A DNA stretch of 8,277 nt from JBEKJU01 sp050011095 (GCA_050011095.1 JBEKJU010000151.1:1-8277), one strand, 5' to 3'; counted from the first letter of the stretch, positions 1 to 6,233 are shown. Translations and numbers: made by a program. The notes: a model not told the origin generated them from the sequence alone.

Positions 1-1029
1 GCCCGGCAGATGGGCGTCAGCGTGAAGATGGTCACGGGCGACCAACTCGCCATCGGCAGGGAAGTCGCGGGGCAACTGGGGCTCGGAACGAACCTCCTCG
101 ATGCTGGCGTCTTCGCCGGGACGCACGGCCACGATACGGCGCATATGGAAGAGTCCGTTGAGGCTGCAGATGGTTTTGCCCAGGTGTTCCCCGAGCACAA
201 GTTCCACATCGTCGATATCCTGCAGCGCCGCGGCCACATTGTCGGCATGACCGGCGACGGGGTGAACGATGCGCCGGCGCTGAAGAAGGCCGACTGCGGC
301 ATCGCCGTTTCGGGCGCGACGGATGCGGCGCGCGCGGCAGCGGACGTCGTGCTGATGAGCCCCGGCCTCTCGGTGATCATCGACGCGATCAAGGAAAGCC
401 GGAAAGCCTTTCAAAGAATGAATAGTTACGCAATTTACCGCATCGCCGAAACGATCCGCGTGCTGCTCTTTATGACGCTGGCGATCCTGGTCTTCAACTT
501 CTATCCGGTGACGGCCGTGATGATCGTCCTTCTCGCATTGCTGAACGATGGCCCCATCCTTGCCATCGCTTACGACAACGTCCACTATGCGAACATGCCT
601 GAAGCCTGGAACATGTGGCTGGTGCTGGGGATTTCGTCAGTGCTGGGGGTGGCCGGCGTGATAGCATCGTTCGGTTTGTTTTATCTCGGCGACCGTGTAT
701 TCCATCTCAGCCGCGACCTTCTGCAAACGTTCATGTTCCTGAAGTTGGCGGTGGCCGGTCATCTGACGATCTTCGTGACGCGAACACGCGGACCCTTCTG
801 GTCCATCCGGCCCGCGCCGGTGTTGCTCTGGTCGGCGATTGTCACGAAAGTGCTGGCCACGCTTGCAGCCGTGTACGGATTGCTCATGGTTCCCATAGGA
901 TGGAAATGGGCTCTCGTGATCTGGGGCTACGCGCTGGTTTGGTTCCTGTTGAACGATCGGATTAAACTCGTGGCCTGTCGGATCATCGACCCGCAGCGGT
1001 CGCTGCTTGCCGTGGAGAGAAGGGAATAG
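1..1029 (+). CDS. Plasma-membrane proton-efflux P-type ATPase, C-terminal part (5' end outside window)
   Basis: This is the C-terminal part of a type III P-type ATPase, which pumps protons out across the cytoplasmic membrane using ATP. The frame is open to base 1 (Ala-Arg-Gln precede the first Met at base 10), so the phosphorylation DKTGT motif and the actuator domain lie upstream of the window. Visible here are the P-domain MVTGDQ motif (bases 28-45) and the hinge motif GMTGDGVNDAPALKKAD (about 247-297), both diagnostic of P-type ATPases. About six hydrophobic segments follow, including LLNDGPILAIAYDNV in the M6 region, which resembles the H+-ATPase subfamily rather than heavy-metal or Ca2+ pumps. 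The gene stops with TAG at 1027-1029 and is convergent with the SulP gene, with an insertion sequence in between. The proton-pump assignment rests on family resemblance; the P-type ATPase assignment is near certain. Confidence 0.93.
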   Translation, partial: ARQMGVSVKMVTGDQLAIGREVAGQLGLGTNLLDAGVFAGTHGHDTAHMEESVEAADGFAQVFPEHKFHIVDILQRRGHIVGMTGDGVNDAPALKKADCGIAVSGATDAARAAADVVLMSPGLSVIIDAIKESRKAFQRMNSYAIYRIAETIRVLLFMTLAILVFNFYPVTAVMIVLLALLNDGPILAIAYDNVHYANMPEAWNMWLVLGISSVLGVAGVIASFGLFYLGDRVFHLSRDLLQTFMFLKLAVAGHLTIFVTRTRGPFWSIRPAPVLLWSAIVTKVLATLAAVYGLLMVPIGWKWALVIWGYALVWFLLNDRIKLVACRIIDPQRSLLAVERRE

Positions 1030-1090
1030 CGACACGCACGCAACCCACGTGCAGCCGATCGGAAAGTAAGTGCGTGGTATCATCCGTCAA

Positions 1091-1107
1091 CCCGAAATAT
1101 GCATTTG
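1091..1107 (+). repeat. Left terminal inverted repeat of the IS
   Basis: The 17 bases reading CCCGAAATATGCATTTG match the reverse complement of 2692-2708 at 14 of 17 positions (mismatches at positions 8, 9 and 13). It lies about 105 bases beyond the transposase stop codon, downstream of the gene. Matching continues outward weakly (GTYAA), which makes the exact outer tip uncertain by a few bases. CC at the tip is usual for this family. Confidence 0.75.
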
Positions 1108-1212
1108 TTTTTTGCGCACCTATATTGTGAAGCCTTACAAAGCTTTTCTTCATCGTCCTTCGAAATGACCATTGCTGACGAGGTTTTGTGGCCCACCTCC
1201 GTTCTTTAGCCG

Positions 1213-2601
1213 TCAGGCGATCCCAACTGCAGTGCAGTTGCCTTCCGTCCTCGGAACATAAGCGGCGATGCGGGCAAACAGGTACGAGAGCTTCGAGCGG
1301 ACCTTTCTGGCCCGCGCGGATATCCGCAAGATTGCTTCTCTTCCGTCCCTTCCCATCTGGGCGGGCAGGACGAAGTATTTGTACCGCAGGGTCAGAAGCC
1401 GCTGTCTCTTCTCTTTTTTGCCGAAGAACTCGCGCTTGAAGAGCAGAAAGAGGTCGTAGGCGAGGACGCGCATCGTCATGGCCGCCTCCACCGCGTAGAA
1501 CTTCTTCATGGAGAAGCCCCCCAGGGCGAAGTCTTCTTTAAGCTCCTTGATCGTGTTCTCGTCGTTCGCCCGGGGCTTGCACATGGTCCAGACGTCGTAG
1601 GCAGGTTCCTTGGAACTGGTGACCCAGACGCTGTACTGATAGGCTTTGATCTCGATCTCGTTGGCAAAGAGGGGCAGCGTCTTCCCCATCGCCTTCTTCC
1701 TCCGGTTGACGTCCTGGCGCACGACGACGTATCGTCTTTCCCTGCCCCAATTGAGGTGCATGAAAGAGAACTCGGAGACGGCAAGGCCCTTGGTAATCTC
1801 TTTCCAATCGGAGAGGGAGTAAATCCTCCGTTGGAGGGGCCGTATGAGCCGCACGGCGATGATGTAGGTCAGGTTTTTGCTTTCCAGGGTCTCGATGAAC
1901 TCCTTCAGATAGAAGCCGCTGTCGGCTATGACGCCCAGCACCTTGATGCGTTCGCGGATGCGCTCATAGGAGGCGGCGAAGAAGGCGAGGATGTTGTTCC
2001 AGGGACCGACGTTGCCGGAGCGGTTCCAGAGATGGATTACATACCTGCTTCTGTTCAGGAACGCCATAAGGGGGCTGTGGCTAGGCCTGCCATGCTTGAT
2101 CGGATTGTATCCTTTTTTCGCCCCTTCCTGTTCCCCGAAGCGGAGAAGAACGCTAGAGTCGAAGGTAAGCCAGTCCTCAAGGATGTCGCTCCACGGGATG
2201 AGCTTGGAAAGATGCGTCCACAGGTTGGAGGAAAGAACGTCCGCCGTCCTCGCGGTCTTGATCCTGTTGAACATCCTCGTCAGCGTCGTGGCCGCCTCAG
2301 GCAGTCTTTTGACGCCGAAGAGCTTCGCGAGGATTTCCTTGTCGCCGAGGTGCATAAGATGCGAGAACCGTTCTGCGCCGGCGAAGATCATGGCCATAAA
2401 GGCCGCCGTCTTCCCGTACAGCCCAATGCCGTTCGGCGAACATTCCGAGATCGGCACGGCCTCTTCGATTATCTGCTTGAATCCGATCCGCTCGAAGAAG
2501 GAGGCGATGAGGGCGAAGCCTCCGTAGGCCGTCATCTTCCTCTTCGTGAAGGCGATTTTCACCTTGTTCGCCTCGGCCGTCGTGGTAGAATTCCTCCGCA
2601 T
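1213..2601 (-). CDS. IS1380-type DDE transposase
   Basis: This 462-residue cut-and-paste transposase has an RNase H-like DDE core. The likely triad is D148 (LTFDSS), D227 (VIADSGF) and E348 in PRANDENTIKELK. The last stretch fits the Y-x2-R-x3-E-x6-K signature of IS4-superfamily enzymes as C341, R344, E348, K355, with cysteine where tyrosine is usual. KKGYNPIKHGRPSHSPLMAFL (about 162-182) between the first two Asp resembles the IS1380 consensus. The start ATG (2601-2599) has an excellent ribosome-binding site, GAAAGGAGG at 2618-2610, eight bases upstream. No stop or frameshift interrupts the frame, so it could be active. Translation is probably restrained by a Shine-Dalgarno-sequestering repeat, described separately. 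The C-terminal 20 residues run nearly to the left terminal repeat region. Confidence 0.9.
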   Translation of the reverse strand: MRRNSTTTAEANKVKIAFTKRKMTAYGGFALIASFFERIGFKQIIEEAVPISECSPNGIGLYGKTAAFMAMIFAGAERFSHLMHLGDKEILAKLFGVKRLPEAATTLTRMFNRIKTARTADVLSSNLWTHLSKLIPWSDILEDWLTFDSSVLLRFGEQEGAKKGYNPIKHGRPSHSPLMAFLNRSRYVIHLWNRSGNVGPWNNILAFFAASYERIRERIKVLGVIADSGFYLKEFIETLESKNLTYIIAVRLIRPLQRRIYSLSDWKEITKGLAVSEFSFMHLNWGRERRYVVVRQDVNRRKKAMGKTLPLFANEIEIKAYQYSVWVTSSKEPAYDVWTMCKPRANDENTIKELKEDFALGGFSMKKFYAVEAAMTMRVLAYDLFLLFKREFFGKKEKRQRLLTLRYKYFVLPAQMGRDGREAILRISARARKVRSKLSYLFARIAAYVPRTEGNCTAVGIA

Positions 2602-2609
2602 AGTTTTAT

Positions 2610-2666
2610 CCTCCTTTCGCGCGGGGTCGGTTGTCGGGAACCAATTGATTCTACTGCGAAAGGAGG
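2610..2666 (-). promoter_or_regulatory. Perfect 11-bp inverted repeat that can sequester the transposase ribosome-binding site
   Basis: CCTCCTTTCGC at 2610-2620 and GCGAAAGGAGG at 2656-2666 are exact reverse complements separated by 35 bases. On the minus-strand RNA the downstream arm (2620-2610) contains the AAGGAGG Shine-Dalgarno sequence of the transposase, and the upstream arm (2666-2656) is an anti-Shine-Dalgarno. The upstream arm lies between the predicted -35 and -10 boxes, so the element's own transcript would not include it, whereas a transcript entering from outside would. That fits the known strategy of IS10 and IS50, which silence transposase translation from impinging transcripts. 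On the plus strand the same stem is followed by six T residues (2667-2672), so it might also act as a weak terminator in that direction. The repeat is seen directly; the function is inferred. Confidence 0.65.
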
Positions 2667-2677
2667 TTTTTTGTTAA
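2648..2677 (-). promoter_or_regulatory. Predicted transposase promoter
   Basis: On the minus strand, TTAACA (2677-2672) resembles the -35 box (5 of 6) and TAGAAT (2653-2648) the -10 box (5 of 6), separated by 18 bases. Transcription would start near 2641, about 40 bases before the transposase ATG and just inside the right terminal repeat, where an IS promoter is expected. The call assumes a sigma-70-like consensus in this host. Confidence 0.55.
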
Positions 2678-2691
2678 GAGCTTGTCGAGGC

Positions 2692-2708
2692 CAAACGCAG
2701 TTTTCGGG
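2692..2708 (-). repeat. Right terminal inverted repeat of the IS
   Basis: Read on the minus strand this is CCCGAAAACTGCGTTTG, matching the left repeat at 14 of 17 positions. It lies upstream of the transposase promoter. The outermost GGG (2706-2708) is followed by TTAA, the candidate target-site copy. Confidence 0.75.
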
Positions 2709-2889
2709 TTAACTGCGTCAAGAACTGAGCTTGAGGTGAAATATCATAGGACGGCACGGTGGACGATGCGACGTAAGGAGCAACGGCGTACTGAAATCCT
2801 CGCCTCAGGAGAATTCCATCTTTCTGGAGCCAGTTATGAAATGGAGTTTCAGACGGGTGCCCACGTGGAGCCCCCGAAAGAGTCGAGGC

Positions 2890-4698
2890 TTATTGCCTGA
2901 ACCCGGGGAGATCGACCGGCGCGCGCATCCGGTAGTGCCGACGAAACGCCTCAACTCCTTGGGTGACGGAATCATAAATATGATCTGTACCGATGGCTGC
3001 TTCCACCCCCATCCGCCGCAACATCTCCCGTACGGAATCCCGCACCCGGGCAAGACAAAGGGTGACACCTTGTCCAGCCAATTCGGCCCGGAGCTTTACC
3101 ATCATGTCAGCCGCCGTGGTATCCACAAAGTTGATGGTCTCACAATCCATCAACACTTCCCGCACCGGCTTCGTCGCTTCGCGGACGGCATGTTTGACCT
3201 GCTCGGCGCAATAGTTGGCGTTGGCAAAGAACAGGTCGCCGTCAAGACGGAAGATCAGCAGGCCGGGAATTGTCTTTGCCTCGGGGCGCCGCCGGATGTT
3301 GCGGTACACATCCTGCCCCGGCGTTTTGCCGAGCACCGCGGTGGAAGGATGGCTGGCCTGATAGATCAAGGCCACCAGGGACAACACGACCCCCAGCGCC
3401 ACACCCGGAAGAACACCGAGGGCGAGCACCCCGAGGAAAGCCGCCAAGGCAAAGCTTAATTCCAGCTTGCTGATAGCACCCAGTCGCTGAAAATAACCGA
3501 AATCGAGCATGCGGATCATTGCCCCCACCACGATGGCACCCAAGACGGCATCCGGCATATTCTTAAAAAGCGGCACAAGAAAGAACAAAGTGAGGACTAT
3601 AAGGATGGCATCGAACAGCCCCGCCATTTGGGTCTTGCCACCGGCACCCATGCTCACGGCGGATTGTGACAGGCTGCCGGCCACGACAAAGCCGGAACCG
3701 AGGCTTGAGCCAAGGTTGGCCATGCCGAGACCCACCAATTCCTGGTTGGGATCGATTTCCCCGCCCGTCACCAGGGCCGCGGCTTTGGCCGCTCCCAGTG
3801 ATTCGGAGTAGTTGAGCAGCACGATTGCCAGGGCCCCCTGGATGAGGGTGGACAGGTGCGAGGGAGGTAGGCGCGGAAGACCGATGGGTGGAAAACCTGT
3901 GGTAATGGCACCCAGAATGGCCACCCCCCGGTGGTGTAGGTTAAAGACGGTGACTGTCAGAATGGCGCCCATGACGGTGGTTAAGGCTGCGGGAAATTTT
4001 GGAAGAAAGTGTTTCAGGGTTAGCAGCACAAGGAGGCTGCCCAATCCGACCATCAGGGTCAAAAGATGGGTATTCGGCAACTCCAGGGAAAGGGCCCAGA
4101 GCCGCTGAAAAAAGTCGCCGGTGACACTTTTCACCCCACACATCTTGGGTAACTGGGTCATTATGGTGACCAGTGCCAGACCTTGAATAAAACCCTTCAT
4201 CACCGGTTGCGCGATGAAGTTGGCCAGCCAGCCCATTCGTAAGATGCCGAAACCCAGAAAAAATACTCCCACTAGCAAGGCCAGTGCCGAGGTCAGGGCC
4301 TGATAATCAGGGGAACCTTGCGCCACGAGAAGGCCCACGGTGTGCGCTGATAATAGGGCTGTGGCGGAATCCGGTCCAACGACCAGCGACCGCGATGTGC
4401 CGAACACTGCGTAAGCGATGAGCGCCAGTGGCACAGTATACAGACCGATTGCGGGATGGACGCCGGCGATACCCGCATAGGCCAGGGCGGTGGGCACCAT
4501 TAACGCCCAAACGGTGAATCCGGCAATGAGATCATTTCGCAGCCAGCCCAAACGGTAGTGGGAGATCCAGGTCAATAGAGGGACGAATTTGTTGAGCGGG
4601 TAGGAATCTTTCACAGGGTTGGTCCGAGTTTCGATGGTGATCACCTGTCCGAACCGTTGGGTATTCTTGATATCCCGCCAAAAAGGCTTATACGACAA
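2890..4698 (-). CDS. SulP/SLC26-family anion permease with C-terminal STAS domain
   Basis: This inner-membrane transporter of the SulP family moves sulfate, bicarbonate or related anions; the substrate cannot be told from sequence. The N-terminal part has the family opening WLRNDLIAGFTVWALMVPTA (about 53-72), then YAGIAGVHPAIGLYTVPL and VVGPDSATALLSA. Some ten to fourteen hydrophobic segments continue to about residue 450. The STAS domain begins near residue 470 (PGLLIFRLDGDLFFANA) and carries FVDTTAADM at about 524-532, at the spot corresponding to the phosphorylatable serine region of anti-sigma antagonists. Length of about 600 residues is normal. The longest frame starts with TTG (4698-4696) without a clear Shine-Dalgarno. 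GTG codons at 4644 and 4614 are alternatives, and the latter gives an N-terminus closer to family norm. The gene is monocistronic by appearance and convergent with the ATPase across the IS. Confidence 0.93.
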   Translation of the reverse strand: MSYKPFWRDIKNTQRFGQVITIETRTNPVKDSYPLNKFVPLLTWISHYRLGWLRNDLIAGFTVWALMVPTALAYAGIAGVHPAIGLYTVPLALIAYAVFGTSRSLVVGPDSATALLSAHTVGLLVAQGSPDYQALTSALALLVGVFFLGFGILRMGWLANFIAQPVMKGFIQGLALVTIMTQLPKMCGVKSVTGDFFQRLWALSLELPNTHLLTLMVGLGSLLVLLTLKHFLPKFPAALTTVMGAILTVTVFNLHHRGVAILGAITTGFPPIGLPRLPPSHLSTLIQGALAIVLLNYSESLGAAKAAALVTGGEIDPNQELVGLGMANLGSSLGSGFVVAGSLSQSAVSMGAGGKTQMAGLFDAILIVLTLFFLVPLFKNMPDAVLGAIVVGAMIRMLDFGYFQRLGAISKLELSFALAAFLGVLALGVLPGVALGVVLSLVALIYQASHPSTAVLGKTPGQDVYRNIRRRPEAKTIPGLLIFRLDGDLFFANANYCAEQVKHAVREATKPVREVLMDCETINFVDTTAADMMVKLRAELAGQGVTLCLARVRDSVREMLRRMGVEAAIGTDHIYDSVTQGVEAFRRHYRMRAPVDLPGFRQ

Positions 4699-4744
4699 GG
4701 TTAAAGGGAGGATAGAAGATACCCTCGATAGCGTCTTACCTCAT

Positions 4745-4856
4745 CCACTCCCCACTTGTAGAGGCGACGCTCCTTGCAAACTTCAGCCGATGCCCAAATA
4801 TACCACGCTCGCATTCTCCGTGGTCAAAAAATAACTTATATTTAGTTGGGGAGTGG
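4745..4856. repeat. 10-bp perfect inverted repeat pair bounding 112 bp
   Basis: CCACTCCCCA at 4745-4754 is the exact reverse complement of TGGGGAGTGG at 4847-4856. The 92 bases between contain the candidate SulP promoter. The arrangement resembles the ends of a very small non-autonomous element, but no target duplication is visible at the flanks (CTCAT on one side, TAAAC on the other). It could equally be a chance pair or a paired regulator site. The repeat is seen directly; any mobile nature is speculation. Confidence 0.3.
4797..4827 (-). promoter_or_regulatory. Possible SulP-gene promoter with a dyad in a 19-base spacer
   Basis: On the minus strand, TTGACC (4827-4822) and TATATT (4802-4797), each 5 of 6 to consensus, are separated by 19 bases. 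The inverted repeat ACCACG/CGTGGT (4802-4807 and 4819-4824) spans the spacer and touches both boxes. An overlong spacer carrying a dyad is the hallmark of promoters controlled by MerR-type activators. However, MerR dyads usually have longer arms and a shorter centre than the 11 bases here. It would give a leader of about 90 bases before the TTG start of the transporter gene. No regulator gene is visible in the window. Confidence 0.35.
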
Positions 4857-5141
4857 TAAACCTTTGCCTTAACGATTATCGCATGAAACACAGCATGATC
4901 GTGAGTAAGGCGATACAAGTATGTTCAGTAAGGAGACGAGGTAGTGTACGACATCGTCCTGTGACCCAAACAGACCACCTAAATCTGGCCACCCATATGA
5001 CAAGACAGCTCTCTGCTCCCCTGGAAGGGTCCCACCGGCGGCCATCCCCGTTACTGCCGGTCCCGGAGCCATCTCTCTGACCTTTTTCTTTTCGGCTGGG
5101 GCAATGAGATTTTTGTGTCCTCCTCCGTGAGATGCGCTATT

Positions 5142-5406
5142 ATGAGCCACATGACGGTCAACGAACGTCTGCGGAATGCCATCTTCGAGGTCATCGACAA
5201 CCAGGTCAAGGCAAATGACCCGCCGGAGACGGCCGCGACGTTAACGCGTTTGATGGACGAGGGCCGTTTTAGAATTGCAGGCCAAGCAGCTCATAGCGCA
5301 GGCCGTTGTGATAGAGGCCATTGACCCGGTGAAGCATAAGAAGCCTTACAACGAGGCCTAGTACATAAAAAATCTGAAGAACCTTCCGGAGGAACCTCAG
5401 GGATAG
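5142..5406 (+). pseudogene. Small conserved-looking protein gene, broken by a frameshift and an amber codon
   Basis: Reading starts at ATG 5142 (or ATG 5151): MSHMTVNERLRNAIFEVID and on to LMDEG at about 5250-5264. In that frame sense soon degenerates and stops. Skipping one base at about 5265 restores a sensible continuation, VLELQAKQLIAQAVVIEAID then PVKHKKPYNEA, to a TAG at 5359-5361. Beyond the TAG the same frame continues YIKNLKNLPEEPQG to a second TAG at 5404-5406. The rebuilt product is about 87 residues, helical and charged, soluble, with no signal peptide. It reminds me of small uncharacterised bacterial proteins with an 'xPPE...L...G.s...A..LI...' helix pattern, but I cannot name a family. 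The two lesions suggest decay; a sequencing error could explain the frameshift but less easily both. Confidence 0.6.
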
Positions 5407-5473
5407 GTCCCTTGCCACTTGTCGTGACAATTATAGCGTTTATCAAAACGGCTGAATAGAGGAAAACAGGACC

Positions 5474-5623
5474 ATGGAGCACACCCCCACCGGGGACAAA
5501 CCATGGCAGAAGAAGTGTTGCGGAAAGAGGACCTTTGCTGACCTTCTTGACGAGCAGGGTTTGTGCGACTACTGCAGGGAGTTAGCCGCGATGAAGGCCT
5601 CACCGGGAAAGGAACCGAGGTAG
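5474..5623 (+). CDS. 49-residue cysteine-rich small protein, possible zinc-binding
   Basis: The short frame runs from ATG 5474 to TAG 5621-5623 and is preceded by the purine-rich stretch AGAGGAAAACAGG, a modest ribosome-binding site. The product contains KKCCGKRTFADLLDEQGLCD then YCREL, giving Cys at 15, 16, 31 and 34. The CC...CxxC spacing could hold a zinc ion or form disulfides. No signal peptide or membrane segment is visible, so a cytoplasmic metal-binding role is more likely. It lies 67 bases after the broken small gene on the same strand, so the two may once have been cotranscribed, and ends 19 bases before the convergent nitroreductase gene. I do not recognise the family. It could be a chance frame, but the Cys pattern and composition look protein-like. 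Confidence 0.5.
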   Translation: MEHTPTGDKPWQKKCCGKRTFADLLDEQGLCDYCRELAAMKASPGKEPR

Positions 5624-5642
5624 AGGCCAAGCCCATACTCCT

Positions 5643-6200
5643 TCAGTCGACGTAGTTCACCGCGCCTTTCTTTTTGCGTTCACCGAGGCTGAACTTGTTC
5701 TCTGCCGCGGCATATCCGACAATCACCCCGCACTGTACCGCATACCCCTCCGGCACGCCCGCCTCTTTCGCGAGGTCTCTGTCAGCCTCCCCGTTGAGGG
5801 CGCGCGTGGGGGAGACGAGATAGCACGATCCGAGTCCCAGCCCCGTTGCCTGGAGGAGCATGTTCTCCGCGGCGAGGGCCGCATTCGCGGTATTGAAAAG
5901 TCCATCGGCGGGCGCGGAAAGGAGGATCAGCACTGGTGCCCCGTAGAGAGGCTGATATCCGGCCAGAGATGCCCGCTCCCGGGCGAACTCGTTGTCGGAG
6001 TGAATCATGACGTCCAGGGCCCGATCGTTGATCCTTTGCCGGAGGCCGGCGTTCCTGATCACCGATATCTGAAAAGGCCCCGCATTGGGTGCCCATTGGC
6101 CCGCCTCAATAATCTTTTCTAGAACATCGGCAGGGATGTGCCTGTCCTCATAGGCCCTCACGCTTTCCCTTTTTACAATCGCCTCCGCGACATCCATCAT
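5643..6200 (-). CDS. Nitroreductase-family FMN-dependent oxidoreductase
   Basis: This is a small flavoprotein of the nitroreductase superfamily: homodimeric, FMN-binding, using NAD(P)H to reduce nitro compounds, quinones or similar acceptors. The physiological substrate is unknown. With the chosen start it has 185 residues. The family N-terminus is clear: AIVKRESVRAYEDRHIP contains the FMN-phosphate-binding R-x-S-x-R, followed by IIEAGQWAPNAGPFQISV. In the middle, AALAAENMLLQATGLGLGSC is the typical helix-loop of the family, and VIVGYAAAENK near the end matches the usual VGYP-like strand. The frame is open further upstream (Met at 6263), but GGAGG (6211-6207) places initiation at ATG 6200 (six-base gap) or ATG 6197; ATG 6206 abuts the site. 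It is divergent from the traU cluster and convergent with the small Cys-rich frame. Confidence 0.9.
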   Translation of the reverse strand: MMDVAEAIVKRESVRAYEDRHIPADVLEKIIEAGQWAPNAGPFQISVIRNAGLRQRINDRALDVMIHSDNEFARERASLAGYQPLYGAPVLILLSAPADGLFNTANAALAAENMLLQATGLGLGSCYLVSPTRALNGEADRDLAKEAGVPEGYAVQCGVIVGYAAAENKFSLGERKKKGAVNYVD

Positions 6201-6206
6201 CGTCAT

Positions 6207-6217
6207 CCTCCGGGAGG
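6207..6217 (-). promoter_or_regulatory. Ribosome-binding site of the nitroreductase gene within a short dyad
   Basis: The minus strand reads CCTCCCGGAGG, in which GGAGG is the Shine-Dalgarno sequence. It decides the start: ATG 6200 lies six bases away and ATG 6197 nine. The two halves are complementary (5-bp arms around one base). The loop is too tight for a stable RNA hairpin, so a protein-binding dyad or coincidence is more likely than translational control. Confidence 0.5.
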
Positions 6218-6233
6218 AGTATTTGTTATCGTA

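Larger units (their letters stand above)
1091..2708 (-). mobile_element. Insertion sequence, IS1380-like, 1618 bp, apparently intact
   Basis: The element is bounded by inverted repeats starting CCCGAAA at 1091-1107 and, on the other strand, 2708-2692 (14 of 17 bases match). It encloses a single transposase gene read on the minus strand. Tips beginning with CC, a total length near 1.6 kb and a single transposase of about 460 residues fit the IS1380 family. The bases next to the ends are TCAA (1087-1090) and TTAA (2709-2712). These could be a 4-bp target duplication with one change, or unrelated flanks brought together by recombination. It sits between two convergent genes (the P-type ATPase and the SulP transporter), so the insertion interrupts no visible gene. 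The family assignment comes from remembered transposase motifs, not from a search. Confidence 0.8.
4699..5141. other. Gene-free region upstream of the SulP gene
   Basis: Both strands carry only short frames without plausible protein character or ribosome-binding sites. What can be named is the possible SulP promoter and the 10-bp inverted repeat pair (own entries). There is also a short dyad, ACCGGC/GCCGGT, at 5034-5039 and 5056-5061 with a 16-base loop, followed some 20 bases later by a T-rich tract near 5081-5095. The last is too far from the stem for an ordinary intrinsic terminator. Nothing else recognisable was seen. Confidence 0.5.

Noticed and set aside
1033..1076. 7-bp inverted repeat CACGCAC/GTGCGTG after the ATPase stop, considered as a terminator
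   Set aside because: The loop is 30 bases and no T-run follows, so an intrinsic terminator is not supported.
1196..2666. Possible IS ends CCTCCnTTC at 1196 and 2666
   Set aside because: Similarity stops after nine bases, there is no matching flank, and the right copy is explained by the Shine-Dalgarno inverted repeat.
1756..2712. Long plus-strand frame of 318 codons opposite the transposase
   Set aside because: It is the antisense shadow of a clearly conserved transposase and has no recognisable domains of its own.
1119..2750. Alternative IS ends CCTAT at 1119 and ATAGG at 2750
   Set aside because: Only the outer five bases match well (11 of about 20 overall); the CCCGAAA pair at 1091 and 2708 matches at 14 of 17 and has better flanks.
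2766..2900. 44-codon plus-strand frame between the IS and the SulP stop
   Set aside because: It overlaps the SulP 3' end, lacks protein-like features I can recognise, and its ribosome-binding site is not convincing.
4869..5150. Minus-strand frame of 93 codons upstream of the SulP gene
   Set aside because: Composition is low-quality (Gly/Pro/Ser-rich, no domain), no ribosome-binding site, and it overlaps the start of the better-supported small gene on the other strand.
5359..5361. In-frame TAG in the small gene read as pyrrolysine
   Set aside because: The gene also carries a frameshift, is not a methylamine methyltransferase, and no pyl genes are visible; ordinary decay is simpler.
5419..5430. 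Dyad TTGTCGTGACAA before the small Cys-rich frame, considered as an operator
   Set aside because: Five-base arms occur often by chance and no convincing promoter could be placed around it.
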